Positions 22,668 to 24,327 of a stretch of 24,327 nucleotides of DNA are shown here, one piece after another. The stretch spans positions 1 to 24,327 of the forward strand of contig CAZHMN010000042.1 of NCBI GenBank assembly GCA_964533705.1, read 5' to 3'. Positions within the stretch are counted from its first letter, which is position 1; each line of letters begins with the position of its first letter. The position numbers were made by a program, and so were the translations under genes. Origin of the DNA: CAZHMN01 sp964533705 (GTDB lineage Bacteria > Electryoneota > B3-LCP). A model generated the notes under the pieces. It saw only the letters and a program-made list of their open reading frames with translations, did not search any database and was not told where the DNA came from.

Positions 22668-23874
22668 GTTTCCCGTGAGCTGGCAAAAGATTGGCAAAAG
22701 TCAGGCAAACCATTCCGAGAAAAATCCAGGATTGCCCTAAATAAATATCGTACAGCCGCCGCCCCAGGAGTTCAAAATTGGGCAGGACCGCCATGAGGAA
22801 GAAGAGGCTCAGCAGTGCAAGCCGCCAGCGATTGTTGAATTTCTCGGATGCTACGTTGTTCAATGTTCGCACCAAAACCGGCAGGGCGACAACGTAATTT
22901 TGGACCCAACCCAGCGGGCTGAACATTACGCTTCCAAGCAGGAGCATGGCCGGGACCGGGGATTCCAATTCAGATGCGCCCCGGTATTTTCTGTCACGAT
23001 ACCAGAGATAGAGCAGAAAGCAGATCAGGGCACCAATCCCCAAGATCAGGGGCGTTTTTGGCGGCAGCGAAAGCAGCACACCACCTTTGGGGTTGGATAT
23101 AAACCAGCGGTTAAGCGCTCCGAAGATGGACTGATTAACTTCGCTGGTGAGCAGTCCGGGCGATGAGGTGGAAAGAACCGCCCACCAGCCCTGGTAGAGA
23201 TGCAAAGTGCCAGAAAGGCCGTACCTTAGAACAGGAAAACAAAGACCCGCCAGCAGGGTCAACAAAAATCCCAATATAAAAACAGCTCTTTTGCGCCAAA
23301 TCATGAGAGCCAGAATCAGCAGCAGCGGTGGTTTGAATAAGACGGCAACGGCAAACCAACATCCGCCCAAAGCTTCCGTTGATTTTCCAAGAGTGGAGAT
23401 GGAGACGAGCGTCAAGAAAAGGAGGAGAAAATCAACCTGGCCGAGGTGGATTTCGGCCAGAACGAATTTGGACATGCCCAATATGATTAACAGTAGAGCC
23501 CAAAGTGGAACCGGCCCTTTTTTCCATTCCAGGCGAACTGCTTTAAAATAACTTAGAGCAATCAGCGCCCACAAAAGAATCAGCCAAATAAGTGCGGCTA
23601 TGGGATATGGGAGAATCGAGAACGGGGCGAAGAAGAGGGCGGCCAGGGGCGAGTACTTGAAAAGGTAGTGGCCATCGGCTAAGTTGTAGAAGTTCTCGCC
23701 CTTTAGGAAGCGTTCTCCGGCATGATAATATGGCCGAAAATCAGAAAAGCTCTGCAGAGAGCGAATGCTGTAGACAACCAGAATAATCGCCAGCACCAAT
23801 AGGCAGACGATCAGCGCGATTTTTCCGATATTCCGCAAGATCTTGACGGTGGGTTGTGAATAGGGGTGGTTCAA
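22657..23874 (-). CDS. Multi-pass membrane glycosyltransferase-like protein (GT87/DUF2029)
   Basis: This 405-residue inner-membrane protein has about ten hydrophobic helices. The family of polyprenyl-phosphate-sugar-dependent mannosyl- or glycosyltransferases (GT87, DUF2029) is suggested by FSDFRPYYHAGERFLKGENFYN (43-64; D45 is the likely catalytic acid) and FKYSPLAALFFAPFSILP (72-89). Its donor and acceptor cannot be told. The start is a TTG at 23874, nine bases after the upstream stop and without a good ribosome site, so it is probably translated by coupling; a later TTG is possible. Confidence 0.75.
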   Translation of the reverse strand: MNHPYSQPTVKILRNIGKIALIVCLLVLAIILVVYSIRSLQSFSDFRPYYHAGERFLKGENFYNLADGHYLFKYSPLAALFFAPFSILPYPIAALIWLILLWALIALSYFKAVRLEWKKGPVPLWALLLIILGMSKFVLAEIHLGQVDFLLLFLTLVSISTLGKSTEALGGCWFAVAVLFKPPLLLILALMIWRKRAVFILGFLLTLLAGLCFPVLRYGLSGTLHLYQGWWAVLSTSSPGLLTSEVNQSIFGALNRWFISNPKGGVLLSLPPKTPLILGIGALICFLLYLWYRDRKYRGASELESPVPAMLLLGSVMFSPLGWVQNYVVALPVLVRTLNNVASEKFNNRWRLALLSLFFLMAVLPNFELLGRRLYDIYLGQSWIFLGMVCLTFANLLPAHGKHEA

Positions 23875-23883
23875 TCAGCAGGG

Positions 23884-24315
23884 TTACGGCTCAATGGGGA
23901 TGTCCATGAGCTTTAACCCGACGGCGTCATCCATGGAGCGAGCCACTTCCCAATCTGCGGGACGGATGACAAACTCACCCGTTACCACCACCCTGGCACT
24001 GAAAAAATGCCCGGAATGGGCCACAAAATCGGGTCCGGAGACGACCGCGTGAGCGTGTATGAACGGCTCGCCATCCACCAGGGTGATATTCCCCATGTAG
24101 TAAACCAATTCGAGGTTTCCTGGAATGACTTTGCGCAGATAAGTTCTCGAGGGTAGATCGTAGAAACCGAGTTCTGCATCACCGATCCCACCCAGTCCCA
24201 TTACGGTGCCAGCATAAATCCGTTTTTCTTTTAGTAAATCGGTCAAGGCGGCGGTAACTTCTTCGCCTCGCTCCACTTTTACCAGGAATCCATCTGTGAA
24301 TTTATAGGCTTTCAT
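23884..24315 (-). CDS. PPC/DUF296 domain protein
   Basis: This 143-residue protein has one PPC (plants and prokaryotes conserved, DUF296) domain. The family markers are AGTVMGLGGIGDAELGFYD (about 35-53) and the histidine cluster in EPFIHAHAVVSG...HSGHFFSARVVVTGEFVI (83-118). PPC proteins form trimers; bacterial members have no firmly known function, although plant relatives bind DNA through an added AT-hook, which is missing here. The ATG has GAGG five bases upstream at the window edge. It precedes the membrane glycosyltransferase gene by nine bases and is probably in the same operon. Confidence 0.85.
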   Translation of the reverse strand: MKAYKFTDGFLVKVERGEEVTAALTDLLKEKRIYAGTVMGLGGIGDAELGFYDLPSRTYLRKVIPGNLELVYYMGNITLVDGEPFIHAHAVVSGPDFVAHSGHFFSARVVVTGEFVIRPADWEVARSMDDAVGLKLMDIPIEP

Positions 24316-24327
24316 GGCATCCTCGTG

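Overview
The window reads as a piece of a draft chromosome from an uncultured, free-living bacterium. It holds normal bacterial housekeeping genes, consensus sigma-70-type promoters and Shine-Dalgarno (SD) sites, and two runs of exactly 100 N that look like scaffold gaps. Base composition is moderately GC-rich in genes and AT-richer between them. The stand-alone MetH reactivation protein, the Aquifex-type aconitase, the Gly/Lys-signature phosphofructokinase, the two-subunit-type glycine dehydrogenase and the microcompartment genes suit a deep-branching or candidate-phylum lineage. The sequence does not fix the phylum, and that part is a guess.

Layout. (1) 34-1358: a complete IS481-family insertion sequence sitting in the loop of a palindromic repeat. 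(2) 1566-6221, + strand: a tightly packed operon with the MetH reactivation protein, a three-domain B12-dependent methionine synthase that lacks that domain, a pyrimidine/thymidine phosphorylase and a DUF3343 protein. (3) 6237-6569: a cold-shock protein whose -10 box lies at the centre of a palindrome. (4) 6570-7079: a non-coding spacer between convergent genes that carries two degenerate copies of a structured repeat of about 190 bp. (5) 7080-8867, - strand: an ABC exporter. (6) 9131-11052, - strand: a small microcompartment locus with a PduL-type phosphotransacylase, a PduT-like tandem-BMC shell protein and an ACT-domain protein with a possible encapsulation helix, behind a consensus promoter with an embedded palindrome. 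(7) 11135-14632, - strand: Aquifex-type aconitase, seryl-tRNA synthetase and tRNA-Leu(CAA). (8) 14980-16068, + strand: phosphofructokinase. (9) 16069-16545: a convergent spacer packed with hairpins. (10) 16546-21143, - strand: methylmalonyl-CoA epimerase, an exonuclease-DinG helicase fusion and glycine dehydrogenase subunit 2, the last interrupted by a gap. (11) 21267-24315, - strand: a HicBA toxin-antitoxin pair, an RmlC-like cupin, a DUF6504-like protein, a GT87-like membrane glycosyltransferase and a PPC/DUF296 protein.

How the parts may work together. The first operon joins B12/folate one-carbon metabolism to nucleoside salvage. The BMC locus encodes a phosphotransacylase and one shell protein type but no aldehyde dehydrogenase, BMC-H or BMC-P here, so it looks like a satellite of a main locus elsewhere. 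A link from acyl-CoA made by PduL to the methylmalonyl-CoA epimerase and B12 enzymes is possible but is inference only. The most unusual non-coding signals are palindromes built into three separate promoters and hairpin repeats collected in the two convergent spacers and at the IS target.
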